Below, piece by piece: positions 10,712 through 21,600 of a stretch of DNA of 64,000 nucleotides. Below the pieces are notes generated by a model. It saw only the letters and a list, made by a program, of their open reading frames with translations, was not told the DNA's origin and ran no database searches. The stretch is from the NCBI GenBank assembly GCA_916700875.1, contig CAKAKS010000060.1, positions 32,996,804 to 33,060,803 on the forward strand, in the 5' to 3' direction. Both the position numbers and the translations under genes were made by a program. The stretch is from Sebastes aleutianus (lineage: Eukaryota > Chordata > Actinopteri > Perciformes > Sebastidae). Every line of letters begins with the position of its first letter. Position 1 is the first letter of the stretch.

Positions 10712-10812
10712 CTTAGTTTTCTCTCAGAAACACTTGAATACAATATGCTGAAAGGTTATTATGGGATTTTTGCCCAATGATGCCAAAAACATTCTGCCTA
10801 CTGAAGTTTTAA
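10712..10812 (+). repeat. Interspersed repeat, 3' part
   Basis: Shares TAGTTTTCTCTCAGAA, ACAATATGCTGAAAGGTTAT and ACATTCTGCCTACTG with the longer copy ending at 56378. Confidence 0.65.
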
Positions 10813-11290
10813 GTAATAGTACTACAGTTACCAAAGCAGTTACTGAAAGCAACACGTTGACTGCACCAGTTTGGACCAGGATTGTTTCAGATTTTCAGAA
10901 GTTATTCTATCAGAATAACGTGAAAGATACTATATTCACCTATATGGACTTTGGGGGGGGTTCTACTGTCTCCACATCCACCAGTGTGGTCAGTAAAAGT
11001 GACAGTAAAGGTTCCACCAAGTGCTGTGTGCTGTTAATCATCTGCCATCTGACACTCAGCAGATGGACAACACTTAACAAAAACAGCAAGGGGTGGTTTA
11101 AAAAAAGACAGAAGGCTGGCAAACAAACCAAAGGCTTTAAGTGTCTTCTGACTGGCTCTTCATGCTGTACATGTGGACGGGGTATGGCTGCAGGAGTGTT
11201 GCCATAACAGGCACAGAATACACTCACACACAGTAAACCGAGCCTAGTTAGTCTGGAGTACACTACCTCAGTGTTTTTACTTTGCCTGTG

Positions 11291-11302
11291 AGTGTGTGTG
11301 TG

Positions 11303-11340
<38 letters not shown>
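11291..11340. repeat. (TG)n microsatellite
   Basis: About 50 bp of TG with one CG interruption. Confidence 0.95.
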
Positions 11341-11341
<1 letters not shown>

Positions 11342-12033
11342 TCTGATCAGCAGGAGGGCTGTACTGGAACACAATGAAGTTCAAAGCAGCAGATTGTATG
11401 ATAATCAAAAACCCGCAGCTTAAACACACAAACTATTTTACATTTACTGTTAAAGGTCTTATTGATGAATTATTGAAAAGAAAAAAAAAATACATCCACA
11501 GAGCTTTTAGAAACTTGCAGAATAAAAGGCTTTTCTTCAAACAATTATTATGATTGTGAATTAATCTTTTTAAAAAAAAGTTGACGGGTCCAAAATGAAT
11601 GTTTTGTTTATCTCTGTGGAAGATATCTGACGTTTGGGTTCCACTTCTAACAAGGCTTGTGAGCAGGGTCTGAAATTAACTTTTCTCACTTCCTGCCACA
11701 CTTAGAAATTGTATCTGCCACTTTTGAAATCTCTGCGCTAAATGAAGGAATACAATTTTAGATCTGATGTCATTCAATGTTCAATATATTTTAGATAAAA
11801 AACATTATATACATGGTAAATTACAGCTTTGGAATTACGCCAATTATGCCAAATTGTAATTTTATGGATTATTGTTGTTTGGACGATTATTCACAATCAT
11901 AATATTTGTTTTTAGGAAAGCGATACTTTTATTCAGCATCTTTCTAAAAGCTCTGTGCATGTATTATTATTTGTTATTAATCGTCTACATAAAAATGTTA
12001 TCAATAAGACCTTTAATAAATTATAGTAATTGT

Positions 12034-12098
12034 CCAAATTCCTGTTGATTTGGTGTGATAGTATCGTATCATGCGTTACTCCGTGATTCCCATCCCTA
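12034..12098 (-). repeat. hAT-like element end, fragment
   Basis: Minus strand begins TAGGGATGGGAATCACGGAG and continues with ATGATACGATACTATCAC, another TAGGGATG-type terminus. The rest of the element is not apparent. Confidence 0.45.
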
Positions 12099-13822
12099 TC
12101 TAAAACCATTCACACCCACACCTTTCCAACGACATAGTTGACGGCAACATGTCAGACCGTTTTTGTAACTTTCCACAACGGACAATCACAGACCATCAAG
12201 CTCATTTGACTCAGGGACTGGCCAGGTGTGCAAAGGTGAGTAGGTATGCTCCAAATTACAAAGCAGGAAGAAAGCAGCAAACGCAAGGTTCAAAACATCT
12301 CTTGCGCTATTCAAATGAAGGGAGTGAGCAGCAGAGATTAGGAGAGCAGGTTAGGTAGCCACTGGCTTATCTCATCAAGACAGATTTTAGCTAACCTGGA
12401 CTGACTCAGCCACTAACACCAGGTCGGTGGTACATGAGCGAGTGGGCAGGCTTCCCATCACTGTTAATGAATAACGATAGCAACAGTAAAAAGAACTGTC
12501 AGACGGCGCTCTGCCTCCAATCTGGCTTCAGCTCTTTGCAGAAAACAAATGAGCAACGAACCAGATCATCAGCCGGCTCCTTTGAACATTCTCAAAGTAC
12601 TTTGGACAGCTTCCTATCCCCTCACAGGTCAGCCCTGTAAATATAGCTTGCTATTTGTCAACGGCACGAATTTGCGGGTCAAGTTGCACCGCAAACTTCA
12701 TTTTGCGTGTCCTTGTGAAATACAGGATTTATGTGTTTTAGGGCTTCTAGCTGTGAATCTGAAAATGTACCCATATCACATTAGAATCACTAATGCCGAC
12801 CTTTCACCAAACAACTTTTCAAGCGATTTCACCGTCGCAGGCATATTTCCAATGTCGTGATAAAATCACTAGAGTTTTGCTGGAGTTGCGGCGCACTCAC
12901 GTGATCTCGATGGTTTAGTGTAAGGTGGTCGTAAAACTCAGTCTGAGCTGTCTTAAGTCGGTCTTTTTCTCGTCTTGACGTTCCGATAAAATCAAACAAG
13001 TTTAATATTATCGTAAGTTCAGTGAGGCGAACATTGTCAACAACCAATAGGTGCGCTCTCTCCAGCACTAAACAGGAAGTCTTTGACGTGTCCTCCCCAT
13101 TTGTACCACGATAAGAGTGGAGAAGGGAAAAAAGCTGCAGCTCTCCAAATCGCCGGTGAGTATGCTATATGCTATAGCTTGCTAGCTAACCACTGTGCCA
13201 AACAGGGCTACTTGCAAGCTAAGGTCAAGGAAAGATGAGAAGGAGAGTTCTGAAGGACTTAGGAAAAGACAACCGCGGAGTTCAGAGAATCTGACTGCTC
13301 TTTCACTATAAGCTCCGTCATTATGATTCGACAGCGGCGGATGTTAGTGACGTCAGTCTGCTGTGGTGAAACTACAATGTTCTGAAGACGGACTACAAAA
13401 GGCGCTGCTCCCCCCGTGTGTTGTTAAACAGAGATACCACCGGTCCCTCTGCTGCTGGAACACTTTACATCAACATATGTAACACATACATAACGTGGAC
13501 AACCGGTGAAAAATACCACTTCATTACCGAGGTTGGAACTGAAATAAACAATATATGATAAATATTGAGTTAATTGTTGGAGTTATGGAGAAGGTGTAGG
13601 ATCATATACTTCTTCCAACTTCTTTTCGGACTTGTAATATTTATTTATGTTGATTATTTGTTAATTGACAGTTTGCTATATGTTCATTTTATTTGTTATT
13701 CTTATAAATAATTAATTAAAAATAAAGTGAAACAAAATGGTTGTCGCTGTCTACTCATATTAAACATGAATAAGCATATCTGTTTGTTATTATAAACGGT
13801 AGAATGGTGCGTCGCTTTAAAT

Positions 13823-14023
13823 GCTGCGGTCGCAAGGAAATGTGGGACAGCAATATCTCCAGTGTATCCTCTGCTAGAGGAGATAATAAAGGAAGCATTG
13901 AAGCACCTTTCCTCAGCATATAGAGGATTCGACCAGCTCTTATCACGGCTGCTACTGAGATACTTCCGGGTCGTTTCTCTCAGTTAGGAACCTTCCTAAA
14001 CAAAGAGACTTTGCGACCGCAGC
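13823..14023. mobile_element. Short element with perfect 13-bp terminal inverted repeats
   Basis: GCTGCGGTCGCAA at 13823-13835 is repeated as its reverse complement at 14011-14023. The 201-bp body has no coding frame. Size and structure fit a miniature inverted-repeat transposon. The superfamily is unclear. Confidence 0.6.
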
Positions 14024-14937
14024 CCTTGTCTCCTGGTGACATCATCACTACAGTTTGTCGCTCTGCTGTTCACTGTAAGGGAGGGACCTGATCAAGGTCA
14101 TAAATTAAAACTGAGCGGTACAATCATTGAAGTGTCCTAGTGTAAATAAGTGTCCTAAGTAAATATTCACATGGAGGAAAAGTTTCACAAAATACTGATC
14201 ACGACTTGTAACGTGTGATAATACAACAAAGCAGACATATAATAACAAAGCAGTGCAGTGATTGCAGGAATCATCAAACATAATTAACACCGAATCATAA
14301 TGAACCTTAAATAGTCTGAAAAGGGGCTTAACCCACACACAGTGTCATCAAGCCAGCTTCTTATTGCTTCTGGCATCATTTGTCTGATTCATTCTTAATT
14401 ACCGTTTTACAACCTAATCAGAAATAACACTTAGTAGTGCATTTTACAACTTGTTAAACTGATTGAACTTTAGTATGCATTGATATTGTTTGGTGCCGCA
14501 GCTGAACCATCAGACCCTGTCTAAGGTGAGTTACAGGCTGCTGGTACTGTTTAACTAGCCTGGCCTTGGTGTAATAATCTACCTGTTTCTGTTTCTGATT
14601 CAGTCCATTTAAAGATACTGTAGAACTCCTTTATGTGGCTTACAAGATTTACTTCTCAACATTCCCTTTAATGTATTTAAGATTTGGGACGCGCCAAGAA
14701 CAATGTGATACGCAACACGACTAAAAGGCCCAGACACACCAAACCAACATCAGAGAACTAGCTTTGTCTTGGCCAAAATGTTGCATTTGAACACACCGCA
14801 AAGACGACAGCCAACAGCCAACTGGCATGTTGAGTGAGAGGAAAATATCTCTCTATACCTGTAGTCTGTATTCGCATTCAAAATAGCAAACTGGAAGACC
14901 GAGGACTGTGGATATACAAGTTATGATACATATAGTG

Positions 14938-15656
14938 TAGGGCTGTCAACGTTTACGCGTTAACGCAAATTCATTTTTAATGTCACTAGTTTCTTTAACG
15001 CATTAACGCAACTTGCGGTTTCTTAGGTTGTATCGGGCTCCGTTTTAAAGCTGGAGTGAAGATGTCAACCGTGTCATACGAGCATGTCGTGAAGGAGGTT
15101 AAATAACGCTCCAAACTTATACTCAATTTTGGCAAGGAAAAACTGTCATGGCTATTTTGGAAGGGGTCCCTTGACCTCTGACCTCAAGATATGTGAATGT
15201 AAACGGGTTCTATGGGTACCCACGAGTCTCCCCTTTATAGACATGCCCACTTTATGATAATCACATGCAGTTTGGGCTCAAGTCATAGTCAAGTCAGCAC
15301 ACTGACACACTGACAGCTGTTGTTGAATGTTGGGCTGCAGTTTGCCATTTTATGATTTGAGCATATTGTTTTATGCTAAATGCAGTACCTGTGAGGGTTT
15401 ATGGATCAATATCTGTCAGTGTTTTGTGTTGTTAATTGATTTCCAGTAATACATATATACATACATTTGCATGAAGCAAGTTAATTTGCCCACTCCATGC
15501 CCACACCATGTTGATAATAATATGACATACTTAACAAATCTCCCTTTAAGGTACATTTTGAACAGATAAAAAATGTGTGATTAATTTGCGATTAATTAAC
15601 TATGGACAATCAAGCGATCAATTGCGATTCAATAAGTTAATCGATTGACAGCCCTA
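14938..15656 (+). mobile_element. hAT-like family 2, complete copy
   Basis: Starts TAGGGCTGTCAA and ends with its exact reverse complement TTGACAGCCCTA; TTAACGC/GATTAAT-type subterminal repeats follow each end. The body contains TCCCTTGACCTCTGACCTC and GGGTACCCACGAGTCTCCCC. About 719 bp, no transposase. This is the reference copy for those at 5208, 31821, 41707 and 60284. I could not see a clean 8-bp target duplication. Confidence 0.75.
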
Positions 15657-17271
15657 TATACATACATTAAATTATGCTCAGCTAAAAACAGATAGATAAT
15701 GGAGTGTTATGTTCGGAAAGTGGACTAATATGTTGTGCTGTCGCCACTACACTTTGAGAAAAACACAGAATAATGAGAGCAACACTGCAGAGGTGTGACT
15801 GTCACATTGTGCCGCCTCCGTTCCTCTTGGCAGTCATACACATGTATAGGAGGTGCTGTGTGGAAATGGATAACAGTTTGTTGCTATTGTTACAGAGAGA
15901 CGTGTACAGAATACGATCTAGAGAATCTATAGCTCTGTATAACATTCAACTCTGATTTATCAAACCTTTGACCTTGCTCCTTTTAGCAGGGAAACAGAAA
16001 ACAAGAGCTGCAGATGGAAAATGTTTGATTGCCCACGTAAAATGTCCCTCAAAGGTCCTTAAATCCAATTTGTGTCTGGGCCCCGGCCCACTATGAGCAC
16101 ATCCATGAAATCAAACGATTTAGATCTGTATCCATTTGGTGAAACCAGATTGCCGAGCTGTTATCACACTCTGCGATAGGAAGCTATATCCATTCAGATC
16201 ACACAACGACAACAGGAACGTATTTCCGCCGTGAGCTTGCAGCTTACAGTCTAGCAGGGATGGAAATTCTATAGGCATCCCACACATGATAGTTACACAC
16301 TTTGGACTATGACATCATCTCCCCGTACACCTTTAAATGTGTTCGGTTTTAAAAACAGGATAAACACAGACAGGAAATGAAGTCCGTAGCTGGTACTCTC
16401 CCAGGGTTTTTAAATTCTATGATTAGGTTTGATTCAAGGATTTGAAGAGATCCAGAGTTCAACCCAGACCCTTTAGTGGCGGCCTGAGGGGCCTCATGTA
16501 TACTCCCAGAGATATTTATTTAGTGCATGTACATGGTTGTTATCAGGAAGGCAAAGCTCTCCTATCAGGCTTGCAATGTCTGTGTCTTTTTAGTTGTCTC
16601 GCTGCCATTTCCTTCCTGACTGGAGTGCCAAAATGTTGCTACACAACAGACTGATGAATTTATAGTGTCTTCAGTTTCAGTGTGAGGTATCAAGGATGGG
16701 GGTGTGCAACACAGGAGATCTTTCAATGTTCTCTGCAAAAATGGACTTCAATGCAACTGTATTTCTGTACAAAATCTATAATCGACTTGAGCAACATTGG
16801 CGCTGCACGGCCGCAAAAATATGTCCGCCGCCGCTGAATTGTTTTCTTTTTACCACGAGCCCGTCAGGAGAGAGGAGAGGGCTCTGACTTATCTCTTTAG
16901 AAACACTGGACTCTTCATATCCAGGTCAATTCACAGGTCACACACCTGTGAGTAAAGCATATAAATAAACAAGAATCTTTGCATTTACCCAATAATGTCA
17001 GCACAACGTTTATAACAACAGGAAGCAGGTAGATGTCAACATTGAAGCAAGCAATGCTGATCACAGATTCAGTATTATTATCATTTGCTAAAGGGAAAAG
17101 ATTCCTGCAACTTCACGTGACTGTCGCATAGTAACGTTACCGACAGCTTGTTAACCAGTAGTGGTACCATACGGAACCCGGCACGCATGTGAACCGCGGA
17201 TTGATTACACAGTTTAACCGTCATCAACAGTTTTCACAGGGACTATTTCTTCTGGAGAAAGTAGTTCCAAT

Positions 17272-17385
17272 TAGGGATGCACCGATACCGATACCAGTAT
17301 CGGGTCCGATACTGTGCTCACGTACTCATACTCGCAAAACGGCTCCGATACAACGGCTCCGATACCACTTTACGGCAGCGTGACG
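17272..17385 (+). mobile_element. hAT-like element, left-end fragment
   Basis: TAGGGATGCACCGATACCGA followed by repeated GATAC/CTCC motifs, related to the terminus at 4708. The right end was not found. Confidence 0.5.
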
Positions 17386-18456
17386 TTAACCTCTCGTCAG
17401 CATCTTTCGGGTCCTATCGCACGCACTCACGCTCCACCTTTCTAATGAAAACTGTTGACAACAAGGTCTTTGGATTATTCAGCATAATGGGAAACTGTTT
17501 AAGAGATACAAAATAGAGAGAACACAAGCTTTAAAACAACTGGACAACTACTACACACACACACATTATCCCCCGCCCCCCTCAATTGATTGGTGCAGGT
17601 TAACCTTAATCTGTATTTCTCAGGCGTTCCTGGATCATCAGCGTTCAGCACACTTCAGTGAGTCTTTAAATTAAGACCTAACACCATTAACAGAGAGAAC
17701 ACCACACCACCACACAGTACGTGTGCATGTGCGCTCACTATGGATTCATCCGTGCACCATTATGAAGGACGGAGACTTAACGGGGTTGAGTTAATCATTA
17801 GGTGCCTTTCTGCTGACTCACACTCACATTAACAACCTGCCGTACAGGGGTGTGTACTGTGCACGCATGTGTGTTTGTTTTAGTACACACTACACTCACT
17901 TATGCACATTGATAAGAATAACCTATTTTAAATTGCTTGATGCAATATGATCAAATAAATAGTACGAATTAAAGGGAACATCTCACATGGAGTATGAGGA
18001 TGCATACAGAGCAATGTCGTGACAGCTCGATCGTGGACATTTTCAGTATCTCGTAATGAAAGATTTCAGTCCAAATACTGTTTAGAGATCAATCTGTATG
18101 CAGGACTTGTTCTTGCATTTTCAAAACTTTTTTTACCACACGCCTGCCTTAGCCTAAGTCTTGTCCTTGTTTTGCTGGGGGTCATGACCTCAGTAACCTA
18201 TGGCCCTGCTATGCTCTTGTAAAACTTTTCCATTTAATTCCCCACATGTTTTCAGATGTTAAAAAAGACCAAAAAAAGTTAGTTTTGTTTTCTGCTGTCA
18301 CATGACCCATCCTCTGATCACTTTAGTAGAAGGCAGCTGGAGTAACACTTCATTCAGTTGTTTCTGAACACAGTGCTGCAGTGTTTAGAGCTCATGCAAA
18401 ATAAAGAAACACTATTTGATTTTACATGTGCACACTAACAGTTTGGTAACCATCCT

Positions 18457-19437
18457 TTAAAGGTCCCATATTGTAAAAAGTGAGATTTTCAGGTCTTTTG
18501 TATTATAAAACAGGTTTAAGTGCTATATAAATACTGTGAAAGTATCGAAGTGCTCAATATACCGAGAAAGACACAAAGCCCGTATTCAGAAATGATGTGT
18601 TTGAAACAAGCCGTTAGGATTTCTCTCCATTTGTGATGTCACAAATATACAATATTTAGACCATTACACGGTTTTAAATGTAAATATTTTAAATGTGTCC
18701 CAGTTTATTTCCTGGTTGCAATGTATGTGAAGGACATCAGCTGACAGGAAGTAAACATGGACCCAAACTGTTGCCTAGCAACGCAATTCTGTTGCAATGA
18801 GTTAAAACGGAGCGTTTCAGAGAGAGGGTAAATACAGGCATATTCAAGCAGACAGGATGAGGAAAATAAAGTTTTTTTTTAAACATTACAGCATGTATGC
18901 ATGTTCTAGATGAAAAGTCGTAATATAACGAGAAAAAAGTCATAACTTTACGAGAATAAAGTCATAACTTTACAGGAAAAAAGTCATAACTTTACGAGAA
19001 TAAAGTCATAACTTTACAGGAAAAAAGTCATAACTTTACGAGAATAAAGTCATAACTTTACAGGAAAAAAGTCATAACTTTACGATAAAAAAGTCGTAAT
19101 ATTACGAGAATAAAGTCATAACTTTACGAGAATAAAGTCATAACTTTACGAGAATAAAGTCGTAATATTACGAGAATAAAGTCATAACTTTACGAGAATA
19201 AAGTCATAACTTTACGAGAATAAAGTCGTAATATTACGAGAATAAAGTCATAACTTTACGAGAAAAAAGTCGTAATATTACGAGAATAAAGTCATAACTT
19301 TACGAGAATAAAGTCGTAATAATACGAGAATAAAGTCATAACTGTTTAAAGGGCTTTTTGAACATTACAGCAGGTAAACATGTTCTAGTAGAAGCACAAA
19401 GTATGACCCTGAAAATGAGCTGATATGGGACCTTTAA
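18457..19437 (+). mobile_element. TTAA-flanked miniature transposon carrying a minisatellite
   Basis: Both ends read TTTAAAGGTCCCATAT as inverted repeats (16 bp; 18456 onward, and back from about 19438), and both include TTAA. The size is about 980 bp, of which about 430 bp is an expanded minisatellite. TTAA-targeting and the AGG start are features of the Kolobok/T2-type class; piggyBac also uses TTAA. The ends are intact, so the tandem array grew inside an already inserted or mobile element. It lies 77 bp beyond the ZNRF2 exon 1 donor, inside intron 1. Confidence 0.7.
18914..19343 (+). repeat. About 22-bp minisatellite, 19-20 units
   Basis: Two interleaved unit types alternate: GTCATAACTTTACGAGAATA with AA, and GTCGTAATATTACGAGAATA with AA, plus a GAAAAAA variant. 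The CGTAATATTACG core is a perfect 12-bp palindrome. Single units of the same sequence sit in the hAT-like elements at 20385, 23318, 24224 and 53343, suggesting where the array came from. Confidence 0.93.
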
Positions 19438-19513
19438 ACTCTGCAGTAAACACTCGTGTGTGTCACTCCAGTCCAGTGAACCTGCTGAGCTGATGCGTCA
19501 ACAGTCGTCTTAC

Positions 19514-19907
19514 CTGCGAACAGGTGAGGCGACAGGTGAGCAGGTAGTGATCCTATCAGCAGCCTGGGTCCTCCTCCTCCTCCGGCCTCCTCCGGGCTGC
19601 TGCCGCCGGACTCCTGCGAGCTGTAGGCTCCGCTGCTGGTCGGGATGTTGATCCCGGACTGAGGTCTGGTCCCGGACCTGGCCCTGGCTCCGAGCTGCTG
19701 GCTGGTGCTGCTGCTGCTGGTTCTGGTTCTGCTGCTGGTGGAGGCTCCGGAGGCTGCGGGCGCATGAAACCTCTGCCCCCCGGAGGCGGTGGTCCGGCTG
19801 CTGCCGTTGCTGCTGGACGTGCTGGAGGGCAGGTCGGAGCCGGAGTAGGCTCTGGTCCGCCCGGTAGAGGCTGGATCAGCGGCCGGGCTGCTCTGCTTTG
19901 ACCCCAT
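19514..19907 (-). CDS. znrf2: ZNRF2 exon 1 (start codon to splice donor)
   Basis: This is the first coding exon of the E3 ubiquitin ligase ZNRF2, encoding residues 1-131 plus one base of codon 132. The start is the ATG at 19907, because it gives MGSKQSS, the N-myristoylation start typical of ZNRF proteins; an upstream in-frame GTG is not needed. Visible landmarks are GRTRAYSGSDLPSS (residues 16-29), holding an RxRxxS kinase motif at 17-22, a long Ser/Thr/Gly-rich low-complexity stretch (about 30-110), and the conserved PRLLIGSLPAHLSPHLF block at 114-130. The exon ends GCAG|gtaagac, a good donor, in phase 1. The known family role is membrane-associated ubiquitin ligase activity at endosomes and lysosomes, including control of ion pumps and nutrient signalling. 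In mammals the RxRxxS serine is a growth-factor-dependent phosphosite; its function here is inferred from that. The low-complexity middle is fish-like and alignable only at its edges. Confidence 0.93.
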
Positions 19908-20240
19908 GTTCACCTCCAGAGACTCGGATCAGAGATATAACTCAACTCTGCGTGCACATCATGCACACATCAGTCAGGGAGAAGTTGATCCGACCAGCTG
20001 CTGACAGGATAATGAAGCTAAAGACGAGAGTAAAGTGAGTAGTAGTTGTTGTGTGCTGCAGGATCCGGAGCTCCGAGCCCTCAGAGTCCGCTCCTCCATG
20101 GCTCCAGAGCGGCCGCATGAAGGAGTGAAGAGCCAGGCTCCTCACACCTCCACCTCCAGCTGCAGCTGCCTGCAGGACAACGCATCGCTCAGAGAGATGG
20201 AGGAGAACGAGCTGCTGCACTGGAACCGTTTAATCAGCTG
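19908..20240 (-). promoter_or_regulatory. znrf2: Probable ZNRF2 5' UTR and GC-rich promoter
   Basis: Sequence just upstream of the ZNRF2 start codon. Together with exon 1 it forms the longest CpG-containing, GC-rich patch near the gene, as expected of a CpG-island promoter. The context before the ATG (GGAGGTGAAC) is a reasonable vertebrate start context. I see no convincing TATA box, and the transcription start cannot be placed by eye. Several CAGCTG E-boxes occur at about 20232-20275. A short open frame on the minus strand here (19942-20220) is not conserved with anything I know and is taken as UTR. Confidence 0.5.
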
Positions 20241-20384
20241 AGAGGAGCAGACTACAGCTGTCAAGCTACAGCTGGTGTGCATGAGCATTTCCGCTGAGGA
20301 GTTTCACAATAAAGCCAGTGCGGTGTTTTTTTTTATTATAGGGAGCATTCACAGCTCCCAGGCTGTCCAGCTGGGTCAGAGGTC

Positions 20385-20670
20385 AGAGGTCAGCAACCTT
20401 TACTATCAAAAGAAACATTTTAGGCAAAAAAAAAAAAATCTGTCTGGAGCCGCAAAACATGTGATCATTGTGACGAAGGTAACACAGTTCATAGTCTAAG
20501 TATATAGTATATAAGTCTAATGCATTGAGGGCCAAAGAGAATTATTAGGGCCACATTGAGGGAAGAACATCTGAGATTTACAGAATAAAGTCAGAATATT
20601 ACGAGAATAAAGTAAAACTTTATGAGGAAATAAAGTTGTAATATTACGAGAATAAAGTCATAACTTAGCA
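20385..20670 (+). mobile_element. hAT-like family 3 (GGTCAGCAACC end)
   Basis: Begins within GGTCAGCAACCTTTACTATC, then AAACATTTTAGGC, AGACTATGAACTG-type sequence and GGGCCACATTGAGGGAAGAA, and ends in ATATTACGAGAATAAAGTCA units. The inverted counterpart is at 53343-53608. No transposase is seen. Confidence 0.6.
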
Positions 20671-21016
20671 TAAAATAATAACAAGGATTTTCTGAAAGTT
20701 ACATATAGTACCTGTAACAGACAATTTCATAAAAAACAAATAAAATAAAATAAAATAAAAACAGGAGTGCCTACATATGCAGGAATAACAAATTCAATCA
20801 GGTAATCCATAATTTTCAAATAGCCCATTCATTTTGGGTAATTTTTGAGGCTGTACATTGTGGTACTGTTTGTATTGCGTTACACTGGAGGTGTGTTTAG
20901 CTCTACCTTGATTTCTATAAATACTGCTGAAAGTTTTATACCGTTGTCAGTATTAATATACTCAGCAGGACATTTGACAGTTAAAGTTGGAAAGATGTCA
21001 CTATCTGAGTTTTGCT
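20671..21016. other. AT-rich intergenic sequence
   Basis: A short (AAAAT)n run occurs at about 20740-20758. I see no gene or other clear feature. Confidence 0.5.
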
Positions 21017-21102
<86 letters not shown>

Positions 21103-21132
21103 CATTAGATAGATAGATAGATAGATAGATAG
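21017..21132. repeat. (GATA)n microsatellite
   Basis: About 116 bp of GATA tetranucleotide with one TACATTA interruption near 21103. Confidence 0.96.
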
Positions 21133-21600
21133 TAACTTTATTGATCCCGAGGGAAATTCAAGTTTCCAGCATCACAGTTCCATAGTGCAAAACATATTAG
21201 TACAAATGCACAAGTAGGTAGTACAAGGTACAAAGTATAAAAAAATTATACCATTAAAAATGAATAAAGTGCAGAGTAACAGCTGTGATACGGGACTATT
21301 AAAATGTGAATATAGTGCAGAAAGTGATATAGTGCTGGATAATAAAATATAGGATATATAGATATTAAGAAATGTCAAATATGGAATATAATGCAGGATA
21401 GGAACTGAGGTAGAGTTTTTTTTAAAAATAGACTAAAGTGCAGAATAAAGCTGTACATTGTTTGTAGAATACAGTAAAACAAGTCTCTAAAGGTGCAGAG
21501 TAGAGCTGTTTGTGGTGTGCAGAATTAAAAAGTAGCTCAGTCTATCTATAAGTGCACTTTACTAAATAGCACTAAATGTAGATTAAAGCATTGGAACAGT
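21133..21600. repeat. Interspersed repeat next to (GATA)n
   Basis: TTTATTGATCCCGAGGGAAA at 21137 is a sequence commonly found beside GATA tracts in fish genomes (from memory). It is followed by loosely repeated AGTGCAGA/ATATAG segments to about 21600. It is probably the end of a non-LTR element. Class uncertain. Confidence 0.4.

Larger units (their letters stand above)
5458..19513 (-). other. znrf2: ZNRF2 intron 1 (about 14 kb)
   Basis: The intron is bounded by the GT donor at 19513 and AG acceptor at 5458. It is AT-rich and filled with repeat pieces listed separately: hAT-like elements at 9560 and 14938, a short inverted-repeat element at 13823, repeat fragments at 6588, 10712, 12034 and 17272, a TTAA-type element with a minisatellite at 18457, and a (TG)n tract at 11291. 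The stretches 5458-6587, 6689-9559, 10816-12033, 12099-13822, 14024-14937 and 15657-17271 hold no exon or RNA gene I can support. Open frames at 7863-8108, 8170-8550 and 12434-12860 resemble nothing I recognise. A short weakly coding-looking patch at about 8740-8900 could be LINE debris. Confidence 0.9.

Noticed and set aside
18914..19343. CRISPR-like array
   Set aside because: Units are directly tandem with no unique spacers, and this is vertebrate DNA.
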